A stretch of 64,000 bases of DNA. Origin: Aliarcobacter lanthieri. GTDB lineage: Bacteria; Campylobacterota; Campylobacteria; Campylobacterales; Arcobacteraceae. Below are positions 39,172 to 49,191 of this stretch, in pieces (positions within the stretch are counted from its first letter, which is position 1; the number at the start of each line of letters is the position of its first letter). Both the position numbers and the translations under genes were made by a program. Location of the stretch: assembly GCF_013201625.1 (NCBI RefSeq), contig NZ_CP053839.1:2170001-2234000 (forward strand), read 5' to 3'. A model generated the notes under the pieces. It made no database searches, was not told where the DNA came from, and saw only the letters and a list, made by a program, of their open reading frames with translations.

Positions 39172-40470
39172 ATGAAAATTGTATTTTTTGGTGTAGGTGC
39201 AGTTTGTAGTGTAATAGTAAGGTTAATATATGAATTAAATAATAAAAGTTCAAATACAAATTTAAGATTTTTATTTATTGTTAGAGATATTGAAAAAGCA
39301 AAAGACTTCTTTTTTAAAAATAAAGAACTTTTAGAGAATTCAGATTTTTTAGAATTAAAAGATTTTGAAGATATATTTTCAAATTCAAGAAATTATGAAA
39401 AACATCTAAAAAAATCAATAATTTTTATAAATAGTTCAATTCCATCATACAATATTCCTATAATGAAATTAGCTTTAGAATTCAAAGCTAATTATGCTGA
39501 TTTAGCAAGTGATATTTACAATGATAAGGTTATCTCATCTTTACAATTTGAACAACAAACTTTAAATAAAGAATTTGAAGAAAACAATCTTTTTGCTCTT
39601 ATAAATTTGGGGATTTCACCAGGTATTACAAACTTTTTAATAGGTGAAAGATTATACTCTTTATCAAATTTACCATATAAAACAAAAGTAAAAAGAATAG
39701 AAATAAACTTATTAGAAGAAATTCAATCAAAACAATTAGTATTTTCATGGTCACCAAATGTTGCAATAGAAGAAATATCATATCCACCTTTATATTTTAA
39801 GAAAAATAGTTTAAAGAAGATAGAACCTTTTTCTAAATCAAAAACATATAAATTCCCATATTTTAAGAATTTTGTAGAACTTTATCCAGTTTTCCAAGAG
39901 GAGTTAATTTCTTTAAAACAAAGTTTTAGTGATATTGCAGATATCAAAATGTTTGTTGGAGGGAATGAAATAGAATTGATGAAAAATCTATATCAACTCA
40001 ATCTTCTATCAAATAAATATTGTTATGGATATAAAGATTCACAAATTTCTATAAATAGTATCATCAAAGATGTTATTCCAAAAATGAAATCACCAAAAAC
40101 AATAGAAGAGTATATAAAAAATAAAATCATTAAATATGCTGAATTTTCAGCTGTTGCAGATATAGAAATGGAGATATCTTATCCTCAAAATTCAAAAAAA
40201 ATAAAAAGTACAGAATCAATAGGAATATCTTTTAACAAATACACAAGTTTAATAAAAACTCACTATTCTGGTTCAACTTATGTATCATATCCAACAGGAA
40301 TTGGTGCAGGGATACTAATATTTTACTCTTTATTAAACAAAAGACAAAGTAAATTAAAAGGTGTTTTAGTATCAGAAAAGCTTCCACCACTTTTAGGAAC
40401 AGTTATAAATGATATTATAAAAAGAGAATTAACTTCATATAAGATAAATCTTATTAACTCTATAAAATGA
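39172..40470 (+). CDS. Saccharopine dehydrogenase-like NAD(P)-binding protein
   Basis: This protein of about 432 residues begins MKIVFFGVGAVCSVIVRLI, a Rossmann GxGxxxS-type nucleotide site, followed by a region resembling the saccharopine dehydrogenase N-domain (ADLASDIYND, then LINLGISPGITNFLIG). The middle and C-terminal parts are poorly recognisable. The substrate is unknown. I place the start at ATG 39172, with TGAGG seven bases upstream, rather than at the TTG that overlaps that ribosome site. It is divergent from the trpB-like gene. Confidence 0.72.
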   Translation: MKIVFFGVGAVCSVIVRLIYELNNKSSNTNLRFLFIVRDIEKAKDFFFKNKELLENSDFLELKDFEDIFSNSRNYEKHLKKSIIFINSSIPSYNIPIMKLALEFKANYADLASDIYNDKVISSLQFEQQTLNKEFEENNLFALINLGISPGITNFLIGERLYSLSNLPYKTKVKRIEINLLEEIQSKQLVFSWSPNVAIEEISYPPLYFKKNSLKKIEPFSKSKTYKFPYFKNFVELYPVFQEELISLKQSFSDIADIKMFVGGNEIELMKNLYQLNLLSNKYCYGYKDSQISINSIIKDVIPKMKSPKTIEEYIKNKIIKYAEFSAVADIEMEISYPQNSKKIKSTESIGISFNKYTSLIKTHYSGSTYVSYPTGIGAGILIFYSLLNKRQSKLKGVLVSEKLPPLLGTVINDIIKRELTSYKINLINSIK

Positions 40471-40536
40471 AACTAAACAACAATAAGATAAAATTATCTC
40501 TTATATAAATTTTACTAATTTTAAAGAGATAGTTTT

Positions 40537-41847
40537 ATGCAAAAAGATATTTTCAGACCATTTTTAAATGATAATGTTGATAAATTAAATTTTATCAAAT
40601 ACAATACTATAGGAAAAAACAAAAAAGAGTATTTTGACTATACAGCTTCTGGTCTAGCTTTTAGACAAATTGAAAATAGAATTCATGATGTACTAGAAAC
40701 TTATGCAAATACTCACTCTAAAGAGGCTTCAAATGCAGATATTACAACAATTTATTATGAAGAAGCTAGAAATAATCTAAAAAAACATTTAGAATTAAAT
40801 GATGATTTTGAGGTTCTTCCTAGTGGTTGTGGTTCAACTGCTGCAATTAAACATTTTCAAGAACTTATGGGGCTTTATATTCCACCTGCAACAAAAAAGA
40901 GATATGATTTTTCAATCAAAGGTAAAAAAAAGCCTTTAGTTATTGTTGGTCCATATGAACATCATTCAAATGAAGTATCTTTTAGAGAAGCTTTATGCAA
41001 AATAAAAAGAGTAAAACTTACATCTGATGGTTTAGTTGATATAAAACATCTAAAAAAAATATTAGAAAAAAATAAAAGAAGTGAGATTATCGCATCTTTT
41101 TGTATTGCTTCAAATGTTACAGGGATAATCACTCCTTTTGAAGAAATCTCTAAAATTTTAAGAAAATACAATGCAATTATTTGCTTTGATGCAGCAGCAA
41201 GCAGTCCATATATGAATATCCCATCAAATCTATTTGATGTTATGTTTTTATCTTCTCATAAACTTTTGGGAGGTCCTGCTAGTTGTGGATTATTAGTTAT
41301 ACGAAAATCATTAATTGATACTTCTATTGCACCTACATTTAGCGGTGGAGGAACAGTTTTATATGTAAATAAAGAAACACAAATTTATCAAAAAGAGATA
41401 AAAGAAAGAGAAGATGCAGGAACACCTCCTATTATTCAACTCATTCGAGCAAGTTTATCATATCAACTACGAAATGAAATAGGTTTTGATTTTATAAAAA
41501 AACAAAAAGATGAACTTGTAGAATATCTTTTAAGTGAATTAAAAACTATCCCAAATTGTGTTATTTATGGCAATAAAAAGGTAAGAAACATAGGTATAAT
41601 ATCTTTTAATATAAAAGGTACAAACCCATATACTCTTTGTAATCAAATATCAAAAGATGGAAATTTCCAAACAAGAGCTGGTTGTTCTTGTGCTGGACCT
41701 TATGGACATGACTTACTAGGCTTAAAAAAAGTAAATATGTCAAATCGTCCTGGTTGGCTTAGAATTTCTATACATTATTCACATACAAAAGAAGAGATAA
41801 AAAACCTAATTGATAGCATAAGAAATAATATAGATATCAATGATTAA
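40537..41847 (+). CDS. Class V aminotransferase / cysteine desulfurase-like PLP protein
   Basis: This 436-residue protein has the fold-type I pattern of the cysteine-desulfurase-like group. YFDYTASGLAFRQIE opens the PLP domain, CFDAAASSPYMN provides the Asp, and the PLP lysine is in LSSHKLLGGPASCG (about residue 242). A cysteine-containing loop QTRAGCSCAGPYGHD near residue 390 lies where desulfurases carry their catalytic Cys. The reaction is not certain; it may be a desulfurase or a lyase. It differs clearly from the SufS-type enzyme at 58928. Confidence 0.8.
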   Translation: MQKDIFRPFLNDNVDKLNFIKYNTIGKNKKEYFDYTASGLAFRQIENRIHDVLETYANTHSKEASNADITTIYYEEARNNLKKHLELNDDFEVLPSGCGSTAAIKHFQELMGLYIPPATKKRYDFSIKGKKKPLVIVGPYEHHSNEVSFREALCKIKRVKLTSDGLVDIKHLKKILEKNKRSEIIASFCIASNVTGIITPFEEISKILRKYNAIICFDAAASSPYMNIPSNLFDVMFLSSHKLLGGPASCGLLVIRKSLIDTSIAPTFSGGGTVLYVNKETQIYQKEIKEREDAGTPPIIQLIRASLSYQLRNEIGFDFIKKQKDELVEYLLSELKTIPNCVIYGNKKVRNIGIISFNIKGTNPYTLCNQISKDGNFQTRAGCSCAGPYGHDLLGLKKVNMSNRPGWLRISIHYSHTKEEIKNLIDSIRNNIDIND

Positions 41848-41892
41848 TTATTTATTTAGGAACTATTAACTAACAACTCATATAATTTCTTT

Positions 41893-43011
41893 ATGAGTTT
41901 TATGATTTTTTTATTTGTTTATTTTATAGTTTTCTCTTTTCAAACTTATGTTATAAAAAAGAGATTTATAAATAAACTTGATTTTAATTATAAAACCAGA
42001 AAGTATTTTAGCTTTGCATTATATCTAACATTTTTTGGTGCTTTATTGTACCCATTTGCTAGATACTTTCCCGTAGTGCCTAACTGGCTCTATTTTCTCC
42101 TTTCCCTACCAATTGGGATGATTTTTCTAACATTTACTATTACATTATTTCATGAAATCATCTCTTTTGGAATTAAAAAAACAAAATATACTAAGAATAG
42201 AAGAGATTTCTTTAAAAAATCACTTGATATTACAACAACTTCTTTGATTTTAGCAACTAATTTGAAAGCTATGGATAATGCAAGAAATATTGAACTTGAA
42301 GTTGTAGATGTAAAAATAAAGAATCTTAAAAAACCTTATACAATAATTCAAATAAGTGACATTCATATTGGTGGACTTATAACAAAGGAATTTATAAGAC
42401 AACTTGTTGTAAAAATCAACCTTTTAAATGCTGATATTATAGTAATAACTGGTGATTTAGTAGATACAAAACTAGAATTTGCACGCCCTGCTCTAGATGA
42501 ACTAAAAAATTTACAATCAAAATCTGGAACTTATTTTATAGTTGGAAATCATGAATATTTTCATGGAGTAAAACCTATAATTGATTATGTAAATTCTTTA
42601 GGTATTAAAACTTTAGAAAATGAAAATATTTATATTGGAGAAGAAGGTAAAGGATTTTATTTAGCTGGAGTTTACGATAGATTTGGTTTTAAATATGAAG
42701 CATATATTCCTGATATCAATAAAGCTTTAGAAAATTGCGAAAATAGCCCAACTATTCTTTTAGCACATCAACCAAAATATTTAAAAGATTTAGAAACTAC
42801 TCAAAATATAGATCTAGTTCTTTGTGGGCATACTCACGGTGGGCAAATTTTTCCATTTAATTTTCTAGTAAAACTTGAACAACCTTATGTAAAAGGTCTT
42901 CATCAACACAATGAATTTACACAAGTTTATGTAAACAAAGGAACTGGATTTTGGGGACCACCAATGCGACTTGGTGCTAGTAGTGAGATAACCATTTTAA
43001 AATTGTCATAA
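41893..43011 (+). CDS. Membrane-anchored metallophosphoesterase (YaeI/YkuE type)
   Basis: This 372-residue protein has three or four N-terminal hydrophobic helices (about residues 1-90) followed by a calcineurin-like phosphoesterase domain. All metal motifs are present: ISDIHIGG, ITGDLVD, GNHEY, AHQPKY and CGHTHGGQ. Members of this group act on membrane lipids or lipid-linked phosphates. The substrate is unknown. A bidirectional hairpin follows the stop. Confidence 0.88.
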   Translation: MSFMIFLFVYFIVFSFQTYVIKKRFINKLDFNYKTRKYFSFALYLTFFGALLYPFARYFPVVPNWLYFLLSLPIGMIFLTFTITLFHEIISFGIKKTKYTKNRRDFFKKSLDITTTSLILATNLKAMDNARNIELEVVDVKIKNLKKPYTIIQISDIHIGGLITKEFIRQLVVKINLLNADIIVITGDLVDTKLEFARPALDELKNLQSKSGTYFIVGNHEYFHGVKPIIDYVNSLGIKTLENENIYIGEEGKGFYLAGVYDRFGFKYEAYIPDINKALENCENSPTILLAHQPKYLKDLETTQNIDLVLCGHTHGGQIFPFNFLVKLEQPYVKGLHQHNEFTQVYVNKGTGFWGPPMRLGASSEITILKLS

Positions 43012-43014
43012 ACT

Positions 43015-43039
43015 AATATGAGATTTTAAATCTCATATT
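43015..43039. terminator. Bidirectional hairpin terminator
   Basis: AATATGAGATTT (43015-43026) pairs with AAATCTCATATT (43028-43039). It lies between the convergent metallophosphoesterase gene and the DUF4198 remnant. Confidence 0.72.
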
Positions 43040-43045
43040 ATATAT

Positions 43046-43938
43046 CTATTCTTTTACATTAAAAGTTAAACTTGCTCCATTAAAAAGATACTCTACTTTG
43101 CCAAACAAATCTTTTAAAACTCCATCTTTAGTTACAGTATCTTTATGGTTGCATGAAACTCTCCATTGTCCTGCACTTTGTACTCTAAACTGTGCTTTTC
43201 CATTTTCTATATATGACATCAAAGAAAAACCGTCATTTTGACCAAAAGAGTTACTATTAGCAGTTATAAAATCTATACTAGAAGCACTTATACTTAAAGG
43301 TTTTCCTTCAAATAAAACTTCAAATTCTACTAAATCACCAACTTTGATATTTGATAAATCTGTTTTTGGAATGATTTCAAGTCCTTTATTTGTTGCTTTT
43401 TGTTCTTCCCATTTATCAATAGTCAAATAAGATTTTGCAAAAGCTTCAAATTTAACAGACATTAAAACTTTTTTAATATCATCAATCTTATCTAGAGTTG
43501 TTAATTTTAATCTTGTATTACCTTTGATATCTATATATTGAGTATAAAAAGTAGCTTGTGATTTCGCTTCTATTTTATAAACACCTTTTTGACTATTTTC
43601 TTTTAATGCAATTTTTTGCAATCCCATATCTGCATTAAAAATATCAAAATTATTAGCTTTTTTATTTACTTCTTGATGTTCACTGCTTGGAATATCAAGA
43701 TTTATAACTTCACCATTTGGTGAAGTTATTTTAAATTCTTCTACAATCACTTTACCATTTGGAGAGTTTAAAATATCATCCATCGGCATTGAATGACCCA
43801 AGCCAAACCAACTATAATATGACCTGGTTTATGAGAAAATGATTCAAAAGAGTTTACCCAGAAATTATGAGCATTTAGATTTACTAATCCTACAGATAAT
43901 AATGTACTAATAAACACTAATTTTTTTAAATTTTTCAT
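43046..43938 (-). pseudogene. DUF4198-type periplasmic protein, frameshifted
   Basis: The gene starts at ATG 43938 after AAGGA, with a signal peptide MKNLKKLVFISTLLSVGL...NAHNFWV typical of DUF4198 proteins. The frame breaks at 43797-43799, where a run of three G (minus strand) takes the place of four. Restoring one G joins GHIIVGLAW to GHSMPMDDILNSPNG, the expected family sequence, and the downstream frame then runs 250 codons to its stop. DUF4198 proteins often accompany TonB receptors and are linked to metal uptake. A real lesion or a homopolymer sequencing error are both possible. Confidence 0.82.
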
Positions 43939-43956
43939 TTTTTATCCTTTTTTATT

Positions 43957-46033
43957 TTAAAATTTATAAATTGCACCAATACCAAATCTTCTTGGTTCAT
44001 TAAATCCAGCTACATAACCTTCATCTGTAATATTTGTTATATAACTATAAATATCCCAATCTTTTAATTTATAGCCAATTTTTGCATTAGATATTATTCC
44101 ACCATCATCTTTTAGCATTTCATGTTTTACAGCATCATAATAATATGTTGTTCCTCTTGCACTTAAATCAACTCTTCCATAAAGTCCACTATCAGCTAAA
44201 TAAGATATTCCTAGACTAGCAGTATAGTTTGGAGTATTTTCTACCTTTTCTCCATCATATTTTCTAACTCCACCATCATAATCATCATATTTTGCTTGTA
44301 CTAATCCAACTGCACCTGAAACACTCCAATTATCAGTTAAAAAATAAGTTCCATCAATTTCTATACCTTGCGAGTGAGCTTTTTTAGCATTATCTGTTGC
44401 ATAATTATTTGTAATAGGGTCAATTTTATAAATATGAATATCTTTTATATCCATTCTAAATATTGCAGTATTAATTGCAAAATTATCTCCTATATATTTT
44501 GCTCCAATTTCATAATTTATTGATTTTTGTGCTTCAAAAGTATTATCAGCATCTGATGTAGAACTTGGGAAAAAGTTAAATCCACCTGGCATATAATTTT
44601 GATATTGAAGCATAAGTTGTAAGATTGTCATTGATTTTATATGAAAGTGCAGCTTTTGGTAAAAAACTATTCCAAGTTTTTTCATTGCTATAATTAAAAT
44701 TAGGTAATTGATAATGTAATGTATTTGTAAAAGTTTGTCTTACATCTGCACTTATATCTTTTTTTATTTTTTGATATCTTCCACCTAAAGTTAATTCAAA
44801 ACTTTCTCCTAAAGGAATCATTGTTTGTCCAAAGATAGCATAAGTTTTACTATTTGTAAGGGAATCGCTATTAGAGTGATATATTCCTGGTACATAAGTT
44901 CCTGTTCCATCATTTAAATTATAAAATCTATCTTCACCATAAGGACCTTGGTCTCTTTCTTCTTTATCAAAATATAATCCAGTTACCCATTTTATATCTT
45001 GATTTTTACTTGAAAGCTTTAACTCTTGAGTCCAAGTATCTATGTCTGCATAGTTATATTGTCTTAATCCATCATCATTGTTATTGGCTTTATAATCTGT
45101 ATCATAATCTCAAATAAAATTTGTTTTTTTATGAGTAGTTACTGATTCTAATTTTATTTTTTCAAGTTCATAAGAAAGATTTAAAGCTTGTGATTTTACT
45201 TTGATTGTTTCATAAGTTGGAACATCAAAATTTACATTTTTCCCATCTTTTCTTTTTATACTAGAAATATCAATATTTGGGTCTGTTATTGTTACAACAT
45301 CCATAAAATACTTCTTTTTATAGTTATCTGTAACAGTCAATTTTGCTGAAAGTTCATCTGTTGGTTTGTATAGTAAAAATCCACTAGTTTTTCTATCATT
45401 GTGTTTATTAGCATTTTTATCCATACCAGGATAGTTATTTTCTATCCAACCATCGCTATGATCAAATGAACCATTTATCCCTGCAAATAGTTTATTATCA
45501 ACTATAGCTCCACTTGTATTTAATTTTGTATTAAAAGTATTATCATTTCCATATTCTGCACCAAGAGTTCCACTCCACTCATTTTTAGGAGCTTTTGTAA
45601 CTATATTTATAACAGCACCAATTGCATCTTTTCCATATAGTGTTCCTTGAGGTCCTCTTAAAACTTCAACTTGCTCAACATCTGCTAAACTTGGATTAAA
45701 ATCAAATCTATCATAGTATGGCACACCATCTACATATACAACAACTGGATTATTATTACTAAACCATGAGCTATTTAAACCTCTAAAATTAACATTGTCT
45801 CCATTTAGATTATTTACAATCATATTTGGAACTTCTTTTATAATATCATCTATTTTATTGATTCCTTTTTGCTCAATATCTTCTTCAGATATTACAGAGA
45901 TACTTTGAGGAATATCTTGAATATTCTCTTCCATTTTATTTGCACTAACAGTTATCTCATCTAATTTTGTAGTTTCATTTGCATATAACAGTGAACTTAC
46001 AAATAGTGATGCAAGTATTAACTTTCTTTCCAT
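43957..46033 (-). pseudogene. TonB-dependent receptor, broken by a stop and a frameshift
   Basis: The N-terminal piece (start ATG 46033, AAGGA upstream) has a signal peptide, TonB-box-like LDEITVSA and a complete plug domain (VYVDGVPYYD, then VEVLRGPQGTLYGKDAIGAVINIVT). An in-frame TGA at 45110-45112 stops it after KKTNFI. The same frame resumes (DYDTDYKANNNDDG) through the barrel to about 44603. There two bases appear to be missing in the expected SKGYMPGGFN motif and the frame shifts. The last frame runs to the typical C-terminus RRFGIGAIYKF. The ligand, likely a metal chelate, is unknown. Confidence 0.88.
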
Positions 46034-46068
46034 TTTTATTCCTTTCACTCGATTTTAAATAAGTTTGA

Positions 46069-46097
46069 ATTATAATGATAAACACTATTTGTTTCAA
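46069..46097 (-). promoter_or_regulatory. Promoter of the TonB receptor remnant, with possible Fur-like overlap
   Basis: On the minus strand TTGAAA (46097-46092) and a perfect TATAAT (46074-46069) are 17 bp apart. The -10 region overlaps an A/T-rich ATTATAATGATAA stretch that resembles part of a Fur box. The intact promoter beside a damaged gene suggests recent decay. Confidence 0.65.
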
Positions 46098-46128
46098 GGA
46101 ATAGTTTCTTATATAAGGATTAGTTTTT

Positions 46129-47094
46129 ATGGAAAAAGTGCTAAATAGATTTTCATTTGAAAATATGAATGAGTTTATATCTTCTTCATCATCTGAAAAA
46201 AACTTATTTTCATTGCCAAATAATTTAGGATATATGTTTTCAGAAAAAAATATTATCTCGGAAAATATCTATCTTTTTAAATCTATTTCTAAATTAAATA
46301 AAAAATATTCAATTGAAACCAATTCTAAATTTGATAGTTTATTTATAAATGTAATATTGCAAGGAAGTATAAAATCTCAAAATAAAAATTCAAAAAAGAT
46401 AGAAACTGTAAGAGTAAATAGTTCTTATATCAAATATGTAGATGAATGTAATGTAATCTCAACTTTCAATGAAAACTCTTCTAAATCAATAGAAATAATG
46501 ATAAAAAAAGATTTTCTTGAAAAGAACTTCTCTAAACTTCTTGAGATTCACTCAAAAGATTTTGCTTCACTTCCTAGTATAACTTTAAAAAATCAAACTT
46601 CAAAAAATATTCATCTTGCAAATGATTTGTATAATTCACCTTTTGAAGGTGAACTTCAAAATATATATTTGCAAAGTAAAGTTTTAGAGCTAATTTACAA
46701 TGAATTTAGTGAAATGTTAAATAAAGAAGAAAATGAAAAATATAAAACAGTTAAATTAACTCAAGATGATATAGAAGCTCTACATAAGGTGCAAAATTTT
46801 ATTTTATTAGAAAATGATTTCTCAGATTTGATGACATTTTCAAGAAAAGTGGCTTTAAATGAATTTAAACTGAAATATGGTTTTAAACAATTGTTTAACA
46901 CTACAATAGGACAACTAATACTAGAACAAAAAATGACTTATGCAAAATATTTATTAGAAACTAGCGAATTTTCTATCTCTGAAATTTCTCATTTTGTTGG
47001 ATACAAACACCAACAAAACTTTAGTTCTGCTTTTAGCCAATTCTTTGGTATCTTACCAAGAGATATTATGATAAAAAGAAGTTATTACTACTAA
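46129..47094 (+). CDS. AraC family transcriptional regulator
   Basis: This 321-residue protein has an unrecognised N-terminal sensing half and a C-terminal AraC double helix-turn-helix (about residues 225-318). Key segments are LNEFKLKYGFKQLFNTTIGQ and SEISHFVGYKHQQNFSSAFS followed by FFGILPRDI. AraC proteins of this PchR-like type often control an adjacent TonB receptor in response to its chelate. It is divergent from the receptor remnant, and is itself intact. It overlaps the Sco gene end by 4 bp. Confidence 0.88.
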   Translation: MEKVLNRFSFENMNEFISSSSSEKNLFSLPNNLGYMFSEKNIISENIYLFKSISKLNKKYSIETNSKFDSLFINVILQGSIKSQNKNSKKIETVRVNSSYIKYVDECNVISTFNENSSKSIEIMIKKDFLEKNFSKLLEIHSKDFASLPSITLKNQTSKNIHLANDLYNSPFEGELQNIYLQSKVLELIYNEFSEMLNKEENEKYKTVKLTQDDIEALHKVQNFILLENDFSDLMTFSRKVALNEFKLKYGFKQLFNTTIGQLILEQKMTYAKYLLETSEFSISEISHFVGYKHQQNFSSAFSQFFGILPRDIMIKRSYYY

Positions 47095-47660
47095 AGTAAT
47101 GTTTGTAAGATATCTTTTATTTTTTCAGGATTTGAAAAATGATCAATTTTTGTTATAAATTTACCACTTTGATCAAATATATAAATATATGAAGTATGAG
47201 CAACAGAATAGTCCATAGCAGAATTTTTTAAATTAACTATTTCATAGTGTGAACCATATCTTTTAACAATATCATCAAGGTTTTCTTTTGTTGAAGTTGC
47301 ACCAATAAAATTTTTATTAAAATATTTTGCATATTCTTTTAAGTGAAGAAGAGTATCTCTTTGTGGGTCAACACTCACAAATATACCTACAAAATTATCT
47401 ATTTTAGAATTGTCAAAACTATTTAATGCTTGAGATAAAGAACTTAAAGATGTAGGGCAAACATCAGGACAAAAAGTATATCCAAAATATAAAGCTATAA
47501 CTTTACCTTTAAAATCATCTTTTGTTATTTCTCCATCAGCTGTATCTAAAACAAAACTATAGTTTTTTTCATTTTTTAAATCATCTATTAAAGGCTCTAA
47601 GAAAAATATGATAGCTATTGAAATTACAAGAACCATCGGTATAGCAATAATATTTCTCAT
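47091..47660 (-). CDS. SCO1/SenC-family copper chaperone
   Basis: This 189-residue protein has an N-terminal membrane anchor (residues about 5-23) and a periplasmic thioredoxin-like fold. The copper ligands are C64 and C68 in GYTFCPDVCPTS, and the later His is in YSVAHTSYIY. Sco proteins deliver copper to, or reduce, the CuA site of cytochrome oxidase or act in related copper enzymes. It is the last gene of a PCuAC–unknown–Sco operon, and starts 2 bp after the preceding gene. Confidence 0.93.
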   Translation of the reverse strand: MRNIIAIPMVLVISIAIIFFLEPLIDDLKNEKNYSFVLDTADGEITKDDFKGKVIALYFGYTFCPDVCPTSLSSLSQALNSFDNSKIDNFVGIFVSVDPQRDTLLHLKEYAKYFNKNFIGATSTKENLDDIVKRYGSHYEIVNLKNSAMDYSVAHTSYIYIFDQSGKFITKIDHFSNPEKIKDILQTLL

Positions 47661-47662
47661 AT

Positions 47663-48151
47663 TTATATTTCCGTTTCAAAGAAAAATCTTGCACCAATAG
47701 TTTCTGTGCTTTTCTCTACTTTTATATCAGCATTCCATTTCATCGTTTCAACTGTACAACTAGGAAGAGTTCCTGTTGCTTCATAGTTACCATTACCTAA
47801 ATTTTTAATATCTAAATAAAATTCTCCCATAAACATAGTTGTTGAGTATATATTTAAACTTAGATTTTCTAAATCACTTCTATTGCTTTTTATTGAAAAT
47901 TTTAAAGGCTTCATCAAAGGAAAATCTTTAGGCTCAATACTTAAAATAAACTCTGTACCATCTTGTATTACAATTTTACAAGACTCTTTTCTTAAATCAC
48001 AAATTTCGTCTTGTACAATATATTTTACCTCTCCTTTTAAAGATTGATAAAATGCATTAAAATCTATTGAGAAATAGCCAATAACAATAAATGAAATAGC
48101 CAATAAATATAATATTGTACTTTTTATATGACTATTTTCCTTTTTATTCAT
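47663..48151 (-). CDS. Membrane-anchored hypothetical protein, FixH/YtkA-like
   Basis: This 162-residue protein has one N-terminal transmembrane helix (about residues 10-28) and a periplasmic beta-rich domain. The segment MFMGEFYLDIKNLGNGNYEA, followed by GTLPSCTVETMKWNADI, resembles FixH/YtkA-like Ig-type domains, but the match is weak. Two Cys lie in DEICDLRKESC. Its position between PCuAC and Sco genes suggests a part in copper insertion or oxidase assembly. Confidence 0.65.
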   Translation of the reverse strand: MNKKENSHIKSTILYLLAISFIVIGYFSIDFNAFYQSLKGEVKYIVQDEICDLRKESCKIVIQDGTEFILSIEPKDFPLMKPLKFSIKSNRSDLENLSLNIYSTTMFMGEFYLDIKNLGNGNYEATGTLPSCTVETMKWNADIKVEKSTETIGARFFFETEI

Positions 48152-48168
48152 TTTAACTCTTTTAATTT

Positions 48169-48615
48169 TTAGTGATGATTATGATGAGATTTCATACCAT
48201 TCATTACATTTTTAACTTCAACTTGTATATTTTGTTTTTCACCATTTGAAAATTCCAAAGTCAAATCTACTTTTTCACCCTCTTGCAAAGATTTATTCAA
48301 GTCTATAAACATAATATGAAAACCTGATGGTTTTAAAACAGTATTACTATGTGCAAGAATATCTATTTTTTCAACTTCATACATTGTCATAACACCATCT
48401 TTCATATTGTGAGTATGCAATTCTACAAATTTGGCAACATTTGAACTAGCTTTTACTAAAGATACATCTTTTTCTGTTTTATTTTCAAAAGTCATAAAAG
48501 CTGCTGTATTTTTCATATTTGGTGAAGTTGCTCTTATATAAGGTTCTTTTACATCAATAACTGAAGCACTTATAAACATAGTCCCAAGAGAAAGTAAAAA
48601 TATAATTTTTTTCAT
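48169..48615 (-). CDS. PCuA(C) periplasmic copper chaperone
   Basis: This 148-residue protein has a signal peptide (MKKIIFLLSLGTMFISASV) and the PCuAC copper site: the conserved H...M pattern ELHTHNMKDGVMTMYEV (near residue 70) and LKPSGFHIMFIDL (near 98-110). A His-rich tail MKSHHNHH may add copper binding. PCuAC passes Cu(I) to Sco or straight to the CuA centre. It heads the copper operon. Confidence 0.93.
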   Translation of the reverse strand: MKKIIFLLSLGTMFISASVIDVKEPYIRATSPNMKNTAAFMTFENKTEKDVSLVKASSNVAKFVELHTHNMKDGVMTMYEVEKIDILAHSNTVLKPSGFHIMFIDLNKSLQEGEKVDLTLEFSNGEKQNIQVEVKNVMNGMKSHHNHH

Positions 48616-48681
48616 AAAACACCCTTTTTTATTAAAATAATACTCAAAGAGTGTTAATTTAGTATTAATTTTACTAAAAAT

Positions 48682-49122
48682 TTACATCATAGCACAAGGA
48701 CTCATACCAGTTTTGAAAAATCTCGCTGTTACAGTATCCATAGACTGAATATGATTTATCAACCAATTTATAACATCAAATTCTATATAGTTTTTTAATT
48801 CTTCTATATTTTTACTATGCTCAAAACTATCCCAAATGGCTCTTATTTCAGCTAAGTTATTATCATGTTCACCTTTATGAAAAGGATATGCAAAAAAACC
48901 TTTTTTCTGCATCTCTTCTTCTTCAGTTGCAAAGTGATTAACAGTATGATTTACCCACTCTTTATATTTTAATTTTAATATCTCAAAGTTTTTATCTGAA
49001 GAATCATTTTCAAATTCTTCAATCTTTGCAAAAAGCTCATTCAACAAATCTACATCTTCAAAATGTGTTTCATTCATAAAATCCATATCAACTAATGGTA
49101 AATTATCTTTATTTAATAACAT
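48682..49122 (-). CDS. Bacteriohemerythrin
   Basis: This 146-residue four-helix protein has the di-iron ligand pattern of hemerythrin: H in NETHFEDV, HTVNHFATEEEEM (H...HxxxE), YPFHKGEHDNN and the last pair in WLINHIQSMD. Such proteins bind oxygen and are numerous in microaerophilic Campylobacterota, where they are linked to protection or delivery of oxygen. It stands alone between the copper operon and a chemoreceptor. Confidence 0.9.
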   Translation of the reverse strand: MLLNKDNLPLVDMDFMNETHFEDVDLLNELFAKIEEFENDSSDKNFEILKLKYKEWVNHTVNHFATEEEEMQKKGFFAYPFHKGEHDNNLAEIRAIWDSFEHSKNIEELKNYIEFDVINWLINHIQSMDTVTARFFKTGMSPCAMM

Positions 49123-49165
49123 TTGTATCTCCCATTTTTTTAAGAGATTTTATTTTATTTTTTTA

Positions 49166-49187
49166 TAAATTGAATTGATTAGAATCA
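49166..49187 (-). terminator. Weak hairpin near chemoreceptor 3' end
   Basis: An inverted TTGATT/AATCAA hairpin lies past the chemoreceptor stop, and on the minus strand a T/A tract with seven consecutive T or A bases follows. The stem is short, so the call is tentative. Confidence 0.45.
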
Positions 49188-49191
49188 ACTA

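Noticed and set aside
43046-43801. A separate short protein starting MGHSMPMDD.
   Set aside because: The sequence before it in another frame supplies the signal peptide and the expected family N-terminus, so it is the rear part of one frameshifted gene.
44576-44821. An independent 81-residue protein.
   Set aside because: It is in the same frame as the upstream TonB receptor piece, past the TGA, and encodes barrel sequence of that receptor.
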